From Bacteroidota bacterium (GTDB lineage Bacteria; Bacteroidota; Bacteroidia; Chitinophagales; Saprospiraceae): DNA of 63,743 bases. The notes beneath the pieces were generated by a model, which was given only the letters and a program-made list of their open reading frames with translations, searched no databases and had not been told where the DNA came from. Location of the stretch: NCBI GenBank assembly GCA_017858735.1, contig JAFMBH010000011.1, positions 1-63,743 on the forward strand. Direction: 5' to 3'. A program made the position numbers and the translations under genes. Of this stretch, positions 25,944 through 33,358 are shown piece by piece; position 1 is the first letter of the stretch; each line of letters starts with the position of its first letter.

Positions 25944-25960
25944 AGCGACCTTAGGTTATA

Positions 25961-27379
25961 TTATAAACTGGTTAAAAAAGGTAATGCTGGCAAATGTGAA
26001 GCGGGTGGTAAGGGCATCATTATTCTCCAGTGTTTAGGGAAATAATTATTGTATCGGTGCCCCATAGCTTTATACCAACCCAGAGAAAGTCCCTTGTAGG
26101 ACATTTTTCCCCATCCAACATTAGGTGGCGCACTATTTGAAACTTCTTTTTTGAGGTATAATAAGGCTTCATGTCGTTCCAGTTCCCAATGGGGCACCTC
26201 CTCATTTATATATGAACCCAACACTAGTTCTTGCTCGGGAATGAAATCATGGCCTTTAGATGCGCCCAACAATAAAATGGGGTCAATAAATGGTAGAAAT
26301 TGGCTTATAAGATTAAATTCTTCAAATAAATCTTCAGGGACGCCATAATAGTTTCCACTATTGTCCTGAATACCAACAAGATGGCTGTCTTTTTTTAAAA
26401 ATGCTGACAAAGCATCGGGGAAATTTATTTTTTTTCTTGGCACCTTTACGTTTCTTTTTACCTGCTCGGTAAGGGTATTTCTCTCCTTAGAACCTATGTT
26501 TTGCAGAACGGCTAAATAAAATCCCTCCCCATTTACCCTGTGAGGGAAACATTGAAAGCCTCCCTTTTCGGTGCTTATAATACCCCATTGCGGAGGTACC
26601 TCCATGGGTACTGTCTTTAATGAAAATGTCTGACAAAGCCAGGCGATTTGGTCATCATTTTCCTGTGTATTATAAGTGCAGGTACTGTAAATCAAATATC
26701 CGCCCTCTTTTAGTAAAGCAGGAAAGGGAGAAAGGATCCGTTTTTGCCTTGATGCACAATGATTCACATGTTCCAACGACCATTCGTCTCTTGCTTTTAC
26801 ATCTTTTCTAAACAATCCTTCGCCAGAACAGGGAGCGTCTAACAAAATCAAATCGAAAAGGGGAGGAAGCGAGCTAAAAACAGGTACTTCAAAGGAGGAA
26901 ACAAAAACATTGGCAAAACCCCATTTCGCAAGATTTTGTTTTAAAATGGGCACTCTCGATTTAATGACTTCATTGGCCAGGAGTAAGCCATTTTTTTCGC
27001 TGGCTATTTCTGCTAAAATGGTGCTTTTACCTCCGGGCGCCGCCGCTAAATCTAGAATAAATGGTTTCTGCGATGTTTCCAAAAGTTTATTTACTACCCA
27101 TTCCACAAACATTGAACTTGGATCTTGTACATAATAAGCACCTGCGTGAAAGGATGGATCTAAAGTGAAATTAGGCCTGTTTTCAAGCGTAAATCCTCGT
27201 TGGGCCCACGGTACAGGTGTTCCAGATTCCATTAATCCTCCCGCTTTTAATGGGTTAAAACGGATCCCGGTTGCCGAGGCAGTCGATGTTACAGAAGAAA
27301 TAAATTCGGATAACTCATTTTTATCTAAGATATTTCCCATTTGATGAATAAAATCAATAGGTAATTCTTCTTTCTCCAT
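25961..27379 (-). CDS. RsmB/NOP-family RNA m5C methyltransferase
   Basis: SAM-dependent cytosine-5 methyltransferase of the NOL1/NOP2/Sun family, 472 aa, probably acting on 16S rRNA like RsmF. Visible: SAM loop AAAPGGKSTIL, DAPCSGEGLFRKD with the resolving cysteine, and STCTYNTQENDDQIAWL with the catalytic cysteine. A C-terminal PUA-like extension (from about 330) is as in RsmF. Last gene of the minus-strand operon, 2 nt after the flippase; converges on the PAP2 gene with only 17 nt between stops and no visible terminator. Confidence 0.92.
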   Translation of the reverse strand: MEKEELPIDFIHQMGNILDKNELSEFISSVTSTASATGIRFNPLKAGGLMESGTPVPWAQRGFTLENRPNFTLDPSFHAGAYYVQDPSSMFVEWVVNKLLETSQKPFILDLAAAPGGKSTILAEIASEKNGLLLANEVIKSRVPILKQNLAKWGFANVFVSSFEVPVFSSLPPLFDLILLDAPCSGEGLFRKDVKARDEWSLEHVNHCASRQKRILSPFPALLKEGGYLIYSTCTYNTQENDDQIAWLCQTFSLKTVPMEVPPQWGIISTEKGGFQCFPHRVNGEGFYLAVLQNIGSKERNTLTEQVKRNVKVPRKKINFPDALSAFLKKDSHLVGIQDNSGNYYGVPEDLFEEFNLISQFLPFIDPILLLGASKGHDFIPEQELVLGSYINEEVPHWELERHEALLYLKKEVSNSAPPNVGWGKMSYKGLSLGWYKAMGHRYNNYFPKHWRIMMPLPPASHLPALPFLTSL

Positions 27380-27381
27380 AT

Positions 27382-28860
27382 TTAATTCTTTGTGATATGT
27401 ATGTATTTAGCATAAAGCCAATCATTTACATCGGGTAAAACACGGGTAAGGTATATTATGGCAAAATAAATAAGGGTCATAAGGGGCGCTCTGTAAGCTA
27501 AATCAATATAAGCTTTTGGGTATATTGGAATATACAATACGACTAACCAGCAGATAATCCCCGCGAAAAATATTTTAAAATAAGCATTCGTAAAAGGATG
27601 AAATTTCCAGTGAATATAATTGAAAATCAAATAAATAGAACTGGTAATTATAATGGTTAGCGCCGTGGCTATAGCCGCTCCTACCACGCCGAAATATTTG
27701 ATGAACATGAAATTAGTTCCTATGGTTAAAATAGCCATGAATGTTTTAGCCAGGAGATCAAATTTGTACTTATTTGAATGAATGAGAATAAGAGAAGAAA
27801 AACCGGTCATCATGGCAAATATTTGACCGAAACCGAGGTAAATGGCAATGGGGATTCCCAATCGGTATGGTTCACCAAGTACTTTAACCACGTTGTGAAG
27901 ATTTCCAAGAACCCCCGCATATACTAACACCCCTAAGACTAAAACTACCTTGGTGGTGCGTTGATTTAACAAATGTATCTCCTGTATTTCTCCTTTTTTC
28001 CAGTGCTCGGATATTTGTGGTGAAATAACGGAGCCAAAAGCATTCACCGGCATGGTGATGGTAGTGGAAACAAAATAAAAAACAGCGTAAATACCTGCCA
28101 TGGTGAAGTCAATCATTCCTGAAATCATCATGGTATCAATGTAGGCAATAAGATTATTGCTTAATCCAGTAAACATAATGAATAAAGAATAGGTAAAGAT
28201 AGGTTTTAAATACGGCGATGTTAAAATAGGTTTTAAATACGCATAACCTAAAAATCCCCTCCATTCGATGTGCAATACCAGTAGAAGAATACTCAACAAT
28301 CCCTTAATGCCATACAAATCGAGAAATAATTTGAGATCAATCAGGTCGTAATAATATAAGATGATGAGTAGGGTAGTAATGCCTCTGGAAAAAACCTGCG
28401 TCAGAAAAATATTAAATAAAGGTCGTTGTCTTGCCGTATTAAAGGCATCTAAAATGCTAAGTAAGGTATAGGTGAGTAGATTAAAAAAGATGAGATAGAA
28501 ATATTGGCGGGCTAATTCCCGACTTGCTACATCTCTGATATTCAGTATGATATCCCATTTGAAGTAATAAAGAATGATACCTCCCAGGATAATGGCTATT
28601 ACGCCAATGAATAAAATGAAAGTAAAAAATGAATCCCTGGTTTTTTTTTCGTCTTTAAAATAGGGATAAAATCGGATAACGGCGCCAGGTAAGCCCAGTA
28701 GTACAAAGGTTATAATCAGATTATTTGTAAAAGAGAGGGTCTGAATAAAGCCAAAAATACTGGCGCCTAAAATCTTTGGAAAGAGTAGGGTGCTATTTAC
28801 AAAGCCCCATAAAACACCGGTGTATAGAATAAGGGTACCCGCAAGACCTTGTTTTTTCAT
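27382..28860 (-). CDS. Polysaccharide/lipid flippase of the MOP superfamily
   Basis: Multi-pass membrane protein of 492 aa with about 14 predicted helices and the charge pattern of Wzx/MurJ-type flippases. No catalytic motif is expected. I chose ATG 28860; a TTG 9 nt upstream is an alternative. Probable role: moving an undecaprenyl- or lipid-linked oligosaccharide across the inner membrane. It sits in an envelope operon between gpsA and the rRNA methyltransferase with no glycosyltransferase next to it, so the substrate is open. Confidence 0.85.
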   Translation of the reverse strand: MKKQGLAGTLILYTGVLWGFVNSTLLFPKILGASIFGFIQTLSFTNNLIITFVLLGLPGAVIRFYPYFKDEKKTRDSFFTFILFIGVIAIILGGIILYYFKWDIILNIRDVASRELARQYFYLIFFNLLTYTLLSILDAFNTARQRPLFNIFLTQVFSRGITTLLIILYYYDLIDLKLFLDLYGIKGLLSILLLVLHIEWRGFLGYAYLKPILTSPYLKPIFTYSLFIMFTGLSNNLIAYIDTMMISGMIDFTMAGIYAVFYFVSTTITMPVNAFGSVISPQISEHWKKGEIQEIHLLNQRTTKVVLVLGVLVYAGVLGNLHNVVKVLGEPYRLGIPIAIYLGFGQIFAMMTGFSSLILIHSNKYKFDLLAKTFMAILTIGTNFMFIKYFGVVGAAIATALTIIITSSIYLIFNYIHWKFHPFTNAYFKIFFAGIICWLVVLYIPIYPKAYIDLAYRAPLMTLIYFAIIYLTRVLPDVNDWLYAKYIHITKN

Positions 28861-28891
28861 AGTTCCCAATAATCCAACCTGTCAGAATTAA

Positions 28892-29938
28892 TTAAAAAGT
28901 AATATCGACATCTACATCGTAGGGGTAGGTAATCAAATAATTGAGCGCTTCTGAAAAATCGTAGTCTTCATAAACCACCTGATAAAGCATTTTTGTAATA
29001 GGCAATCTAAGCTTTAATTTCATGGCCAGATGATGAAATAAGTATAGAGTTCTTACTCCTTCGGCGAGTTCTGGGGTATTTTCAATCAAAGAAATACGCT
29101 TTTCACCCTTCCCCAGTTTAAATCCAAAGGTATAATTTCTACTATTCTCACTGGTTCCTGTGGCAATAAGATCCCCAATTCCGGCTGTGCCGATAAAAGT
29201 TCTGGGTCCTGCACCGAAAGCCTTCCCAATATAAATCATTTCCATTAGTCCCCGGGTAATTAACATGGCCTGAATGTTTTTGCCCAAACCTTTCCCTGTA
29301 ATTAACCCTGAACCCAGGGCAAAAATATTTTTAAGACCGCCGGCAAATTCTGCGCCCAGCAGATCATTTGTTCCAAAAACATGAAATACATCGCTACCTA
29401 AGGCCTTTTTCCCCGCTTCAACAACCTCTTCAAATGGACTTCCAATTACGGTCGCAGTAGGTTGCCCCTCCATAATTTCAGAAGCCAGATTCGGCCCCGC
29501 CAAACAGCCAATTCTTCTGACAGAGGTTTCTTCTTTAATCACCTGGCTCATGGTCATAATATGCTCCTTTCTCAATTTTCCTGCATTAATGTCTTCGTCG
29601 GATATGCCTACATCAAATCCTTTGGTAGCATGTATAATGAGGTGTGAAGGACGAAGATAAGGACCAAACATTTGCATAACTGCCCTAAAGGCATCAGAGC
29701 TAATTACAGGGAAAAGAAGCGTACATGTTTCAGCTAAAAATTTTGGATCATTAGTAGCCGTAACCCTTTGGGATATGACTACATTGTCAAAATAATGGTG
29801 TTCGTTGATTTGCTTAACCACCTCCGGCCGACGGGCAAAAAGCAAAACAGGTACATTATGAGCTAATAAATTAGCTATGGTTAAGCCAAAACTACCTGCG
29901 CCAATAACCCCTACAAATTGTTTTTCTTCAACGTCCAT
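28892..29938 (-). CDS. gpsA: NAD(P)-dependent glycerol-3-phosphate dehydrogenase
   Basis: Reduces dihydroxyacetone phosphate to sn-glycerol 3-phosphate for phospholipid synthesis. It is 348 aa with the Rossmann loop VIGAGSFGLTIANLL (about 10-24), KGFDVG, the catalytic lysine in FAGGLKNIFALGSG, and TAGIGDLIATGTSENSRNY. About 15 residues longer than the E. coli enzyme. In operon with truB (12 nt) and the flippase (31 nt). Confidence 0.95.
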   Translation of the reverse strand: MDVEEKQFVGVIGAGSFGLTIANLLAHNVPVLLFARRPEVVKQINEHHYFDNVVISQRVTATNDPKFLAETCTLLFPVISSDAFRAVMQMFGPYLRPSHLIIHATKGFDVGISDEDINAGKLRKEHIMTMSQVIKEETSVRRIGCLAGPNLASEIMEGQPTATVIGSPFEEVVEAGKKALGSDVFHVFGTNDLLGAEFAGGLKNIFALGSGLITGKGLGKNIQAMLITRGLMEMIYIGKAFGAGPRTFIGTAGIGDLIATGTSENSRNYTFGFKLGKGEKRISLIENTPELAEGVRTLYLFHHLAMKLKLRLPITKMLYQVVYEDYDFSEALNYLITYPYDVDVDITF

Positions 29939-29950
29939 TTTAGGTATAAA

Positions 29951-30676
29951 TTAGCCTGAAATTATAGATTCAATAAACTTTTCCGGTGATACAGCCTCTT
30001 TCAGGTCGTAATTTCCAATTTTTGTCCTTACTAATCTGGAAAGATAGGCTCCTGATTGCAATGATTTACCTAAATCAAACGCGAGAGAACGTATATAAGT
30101 TCCTTTGCTGCAGTGAACGTTGAAATCTATTTCCGGCAATTCAAATCGAAGAATTTCCAGGGAATACAAACTAATTTTCCGTGCTTCTGGTTCAAATACT
30201 TCTCCCTTTCTTGCCTTTTTATAAAGCGGCTGTCCACCTACTTTGATAGCGGAAAAAATGGGTGGAATCTGCATTAATTCCCCTTGAAAATGGATTAATG
30301 CCGCATCCAGAGCTTCTCTGGTAATATGTTGAAAGGGAAATAATTCATCGGGTTCCGATTCTGCATCGTAAGTGGGGGTAGTTGCACCCAGCGTGATGGT
30401 ACCTTCATAACATTTGCCTAATTCCTGTAAAGAGGCTAAATCACGGGTGCATTTTCCCGTTCCCAGTAAAAGTAATCCTGTGGCCATAGGATCTAAGGTC
30501 CCAGAATGACCAACTTTTATTTTTTTTAAGCCAAGATGGTGCTTTATAGCTCCCCGTATTTTATTAACTACATCGAAGGAGGTCCAGCCTGCCGGCTTGT
30601 CAATCAGTAAAATAGAACCAACCTCTAAAGGATGTTGGGAATTTTGGGGAGATTCGGAAAAAACTGGATCAATCAT
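29951..30676 (-). CDS. truB: tRNA pseudouridine(55) synthase TruB
   Basis: Makes pseudouridine 55 in the T loop of tRNAs. It is 241 aa, shorter than the E. coli protein because it ends after the catalytic domain without a full PUA domain, as is usual in Bacteroidota. KPAGWTSFDVVNKIR and VGHSGTLDPMATGLLLLG carry the substrate-binding motif and the catalytic aspartate; CSKGTYIRSLAFDLG follows. It is coupled to uppP (6 nt) and gpsA (12 nt). Confidence 0.95.
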   Translation of the reverse strand: MIDPVFSESPQNSQHPLEVGSILLIDKPAGWTSFDVVNKIRGAIKHHLGLKKIKVGHSGTLDPMATGLLLLGTGKCTRDLASLQELGKCYEGTITLGATTPTYDAESEPDELFPFQHITREALDAALIHFQGELMQIPPIFSAIKVGGQPLYKKARKGEVFEPEARKISLYSLEILRFELPEIDFNVHCSKGTYIRSLAFDLGKSLQSGAYLSRLVRTKIGNYDLKEAVSPEKFIESIISG

Positions 30677-30682
30677 TTAAAT

Positions 30683-31480
30683 TTATTTTGCTGCCAGATA
30701 TAACAGCATTCCCGCGCCAACAATAAAGCAGTATATGGCAAAATAACCTAATTTACTTTTTTGTACTACCTTGATCATCAAAGTGCATGCAAACAAACCA
30801 GTAAGAAAAGCGGCAAGAAACCCCAGTAAAAGTGGGATCAGAGAAAATTCCTTTACATTGAAGGCGCCATCAAGCAAGTCTTTTGCCATCTTACCTAAAA
30901 TCAATGGAATAACCATTAGAAAACTAAATCGGGCCGCTTCCGTTTTTTGAATGCCTAATAAAACCGATGTTGAAATAGTCGCTCCTGACCTTGATATACC
31001 AGGTAAAATAGCAATCATTTGGGCAATACCGATAATGAAGGCTTCTTTAGGCCCAACTGCCTTCGTACCCACTTTCGCTCTGTCGGCAAAGAACAATATT
31101 CCTGCACTGACCAATAATAGGGCACTGACAAGGAAAATTTGTCCCTCAAAAAGTCTGTCTATCTCTTCTTCTAAAAATAAACCTACCATTACAGCAGGTA
31201 TCATCGATAGGATAATATTTCGGGCAAATAAATGAGATTCAGTGATCCGCGGCTTAAATAAACCGGAGAGAATTATTCCAATTTCTTTTCTAAATACAAA
31301 CATCGTTGCCAGCGCGGTCGCTGCGTGCAATGTCACAGTCATTAAAAGTCCTGAATTTAAATCCTTTTTGTCGCCTAAAAAGTATTGAGCAATCTCTAAG
31401 TGACCACTGCTACTCACTGGCAGAAATTCAGTTAAACCCTGAACTATACCCAGTAAAATGGCTTCTATATTACTATCCAT
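30683..31480 (-). CDS. uppP: Undecaprenyl-diphosphatase UppP (BacA)
   Basis: Integral membrane phosphatase recycling undecaprenyl pyrophosphate for wall and polysaccharide synthesis, 265 aa. Both family motifs are intact: GIVQGLTEFLPVSSSGHL (about 12-29) and LPGISRSGATIS, with the catalytic glutamates and arginine. About eight membrane helices. Its first base overlaps the last base of the DUF3098 stop, so the two are probably translationally coupled. Confidence 0.95.
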   Translation of the reverse strand: MDSNIEAILLGIVQGLTEFLPVSSSGHLEIAQYFLGDKKDLNSGLLMTVTLHAATALATMFVFRKEIGIILSGLFKPRITESHLFARNIILSMIPAVMVGLFLEEEIDRLFEGQIFLVSALLLVSAGILFFADRAKVGTKAVGPKEAFIIGIAQMIAILPGISRSGATISTSVLLGIQKTEAARFSFLMVIPLILGKMAKDLLDGAFNVKEFSLIPLLLGFLAAFLTGLFACTLMIKVVQKSKLGYFAIYCFIVGAGMLLYLAAK

Positions 31481-31824
31481 TATTTACGAAATATAGCGAA
31501 TACCTCAATAATTAATCCAGCTAAAATAAAAATGGGGGCAATGACCATTCTGACAGGACTATAAATGATCGTCTCATCCCAAACATCCGGACTTGGCATT
31601 TTGCCTCCTGACATCAATACGAGACCTATGGCAACCAATAATATACCACCACCCATCCAAATAAAGTTGTTTTTATTAAATAACATCTCCATTTGAACTT
31701 GTTGAGGCTTAGATTTTACGCGACTCACTGCTGCTCGCTGCTTATTACCTGCTGTTTGACCCGTTTCATATACCTTGGTATTTGCCGCAGGATTGGGTGT
31801 AATTCGGACTTTTGATTTACTCAT
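31480..31824 (-). CDS. DUF3098-family membrane protein
   Basis: Small protein of 114 aa: a basic, probably disordered N-terminus (1-47), then two membrane helices (about 54-72 and 93-111). The segment FNKNNFIWMGGG...LMSGG and the closing IYSPVRMVIAPIFILAG match the DUF3098 family, which in Bacteroidota is regularly found between ftsX and uppP. Function unknown; genetic linkage suggests an accessory role near FtsX. Confidence 0.85.
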   Translation of the reverse strand: MSKSKVRITPNPAANTKVYETGQTAGNKQRAAVSRVKSKPQQVQMEMLFNKNNFIWMGGGILLVAIGLVLMSGGKMPSPDVWDETIIYSPVRMVIAPIFILAGLIIEVFAIFRK

Positions 31825-31901
31825 GATTTAACCGGATTTTAAATTCCGAGAACGAAATTAAACATTAAATTTATTTATCTAAGGACAATTGTCATTTCCT
31901 A

Positions 31902-32792
31902 TTAATACAAATCATCCACACGCATTTTCAAATATCGGTTTACCACAATAAATGTACTGAAAACATAAATAAAAATGCCTACAAATAGTATGATGGCAGA
32001 TAAAATAAATAGCTTTTCTGTGGGTACATTGCGGACCAACTCGGGCAAATTACCTGCCAACCAAAAGTAAATGACACTGAGCCCTAAAAGAGCTGTAAAA
32101 CCAGACATTATTCCATGGAAAAAACTTCTTCTTATAAATGGTGCACTGATAAAACGCCAGCTAGCTCCAACTAATTCCATATTTTTGATGATAAATCGAT
32201 GCGTATGTAAGGCAAGTTTTAGGGTATTGAATATTAACGTAATTGATATTGCTAATAAGATGAGGGTTAATCCAAAGGTGAATAATAGAAATTTATTCAT
32301 ATTTTTCAATAAAGAATGAAGGAAACTGTCCTGAAAATAAACAGCCTGAACATTTGGAAATTTTTTCAATGCATTTTTAATTTTCCCCAATGCTTCCTTA
32401 TCTAAATAGGCTTCCTTAACATTGAAAGTTACTATGTCTAAAAAGGGATTGGGTAAATCGAGTTTTAAAAAATCTTCCCCAAAATCTTTTCGCATCATTT
32501 GCATGGCTTCCTCCTTTGGGATCATAGAGAAGCTGCCATTTTTATAAAAATCGCGCGTTGTTAGCCAGCTTTTCATGGAAACCATTTCCTCTTTCGTTCC
32601 ATTTTCACTCATTTCAATAATCAAATTTAGATTTTCCTTATAAAATGATATTAATTGTCGGGTATTTATTAGGATAAATCCGAAAATACCTAAGATAAAT
32701 AATATCAGGGTTATGCTTAACATAGCAGAAAGGTAGTTTGGTTTTGACCCAAATTTACCAGAATCTTGTTGAGTAGATGTCGCTGGATTCAT
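31902..32792 (-). CDS. ftsX: Cell-division ABC permease FtsX
   Basis: Permease of the FtsEX complex that controls septal peptidoglycan hydrolases, 296 aa. Four membrane helices at about 24-45, 172-196, 228-250 and 260-284 surround an extracytoplasmic domain (about 46-170) and a short loop. LVGASWRFISAPFIRRSFFHG is the cytoplasmic coupling region. The ATPase gene ftsE is not in the window; in many Bacteroidota it is elsewhere. A 77-nt gap precedes DUF3098. Confidence 0.92.
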   Translation of the reverse strand: MNPATSTQQDSGKFGSKPNYLSAMLSITLILFILGIFGFILINTRQLISFYKENLNLIIEMSENGTKEEMVSMKSWLTTRDFYKNGSFSMIPKEEAMQMMRKDFGEDFLKLDLPNPFLDIVTFNVKEAYLDKEALGKIKNALKKFPNVQAVYFQDSFLHSLLKNMNKFLLFTFGLTLILLAISITLIFNTLKLALHTHRFIIKNMELVGASWRFISAPFIRRSFFHGIMSGFTALLGLSVIYFWLAGNLPELVRNVPTEKLFILSAIILFVGIFIYVFSTFIVVNRYLKMRVDDLY

Positions 32793-32799
32793 ATCTTAA

Positions 32800-33252
32800 T
32801 TACCTGTTTTCCAACTGATTCATTAATACTTCTGTTTCAGCTAATAAGGCTTTTAATAATTTTAATCGTTCTGATTTTTCTTGAGCCGTTAGGGTACCAT
32901 TTGTTTCGGACGATGTTAATCCAGTAGCAACCTCCTCCATTTGTAATAACTGGTCTCTTTTATTTGTTAAATCCTGAAACTGTTCATTTAATTGAGGGTC
33001 TCCACGCTTAACCACCGCATTTTCAAGTCCGTTTAATAGTTGACTTACTTTATCCATGGCGAGATCATATTTTCCGTCCTTTAATTTTTGTTTTTCAGCC
33101 CGAAGTAAGTCCCATGACGATTTTCCAAGGTGAATTACCTCTCCAAATATCTTTTTTGAGGTGGATTTTTCCTCTGGGGTACCTAAAAAGTAGTTGTAAA
33201 CCAGCAAAAGGATAACTAAGCTTAATCCAAGTTTGAATAAAAAACGTATCAT
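32800..33252 (-). CDS. Hypothetical membrane-anchored protein heading the ftsX operon
   Basis: I do not recognise this family. It is 150 aa: one N-terminal membrane helix or uncleaved signal (about 6-23, FKLGLSLVILLLVYNYFL), then a helical, lysine- and glutamate-rich region that looks like a coiled coil (about 45-150), no cysteines. First gene of the eight-gene operon, 7 nt before ftsX, with a -7 box 35 nt upstream. Placement suggests an extracytoplasmic partner of FtsX, in the style of FtsX-associated coiled-coil activators, but nothing in the sequence proves this. Confidence 0.8.
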   Translation of the reverse strand: MIRFLFKLGLSLVILLLVYNYFLGTPEEKSTSKKIFGEVIHLGKSSWDLLRAEKQKLKDGKYDLAMDKVSQLLNGLENAVVKRGDPQLNEQFQDLTNKRDQLLQMEEVATGLTSSETNGTLTAQEKSERLKLLKALLAETEVLMNQLENR

Positions 33253-33286
33253 ATTACCTGCATTTATTAAAGTGTACAGAACAATG

Positions 33287-33294
33287 CAAATCTA
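33287..33294 (-). promoter_or_regulatory. Promoter of the ftsX operon, -7 box TAGATTTG
   Basis: On the minus strand this fits TAnnTTTG; the first gene of the operon begins at 33252, leaving a leader of about 28 nt. It is back to back with the leuS promoter. Confidence 0.55.
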
Positions 33295-33307
33295 ATTCCT
33301 TTTTGTC

Positions 33308-33315
33308 TATTTTTG
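33308..33315 (+). promoter_or_regulatory. leuS promoter, -7 box TATTTTTG
   Basis: Fits TAnnTTTG, 43 nt before the leuS ATG at 33359. It is separated by 13 nt from the -7 box of the divergent operon, so the two promoters overlap. Confidence 0.5.
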
Positions 33316-33358
33316 CGTAAAATTACGCTTTTGGTCTCTATAACGATTTTTAGAGCAG

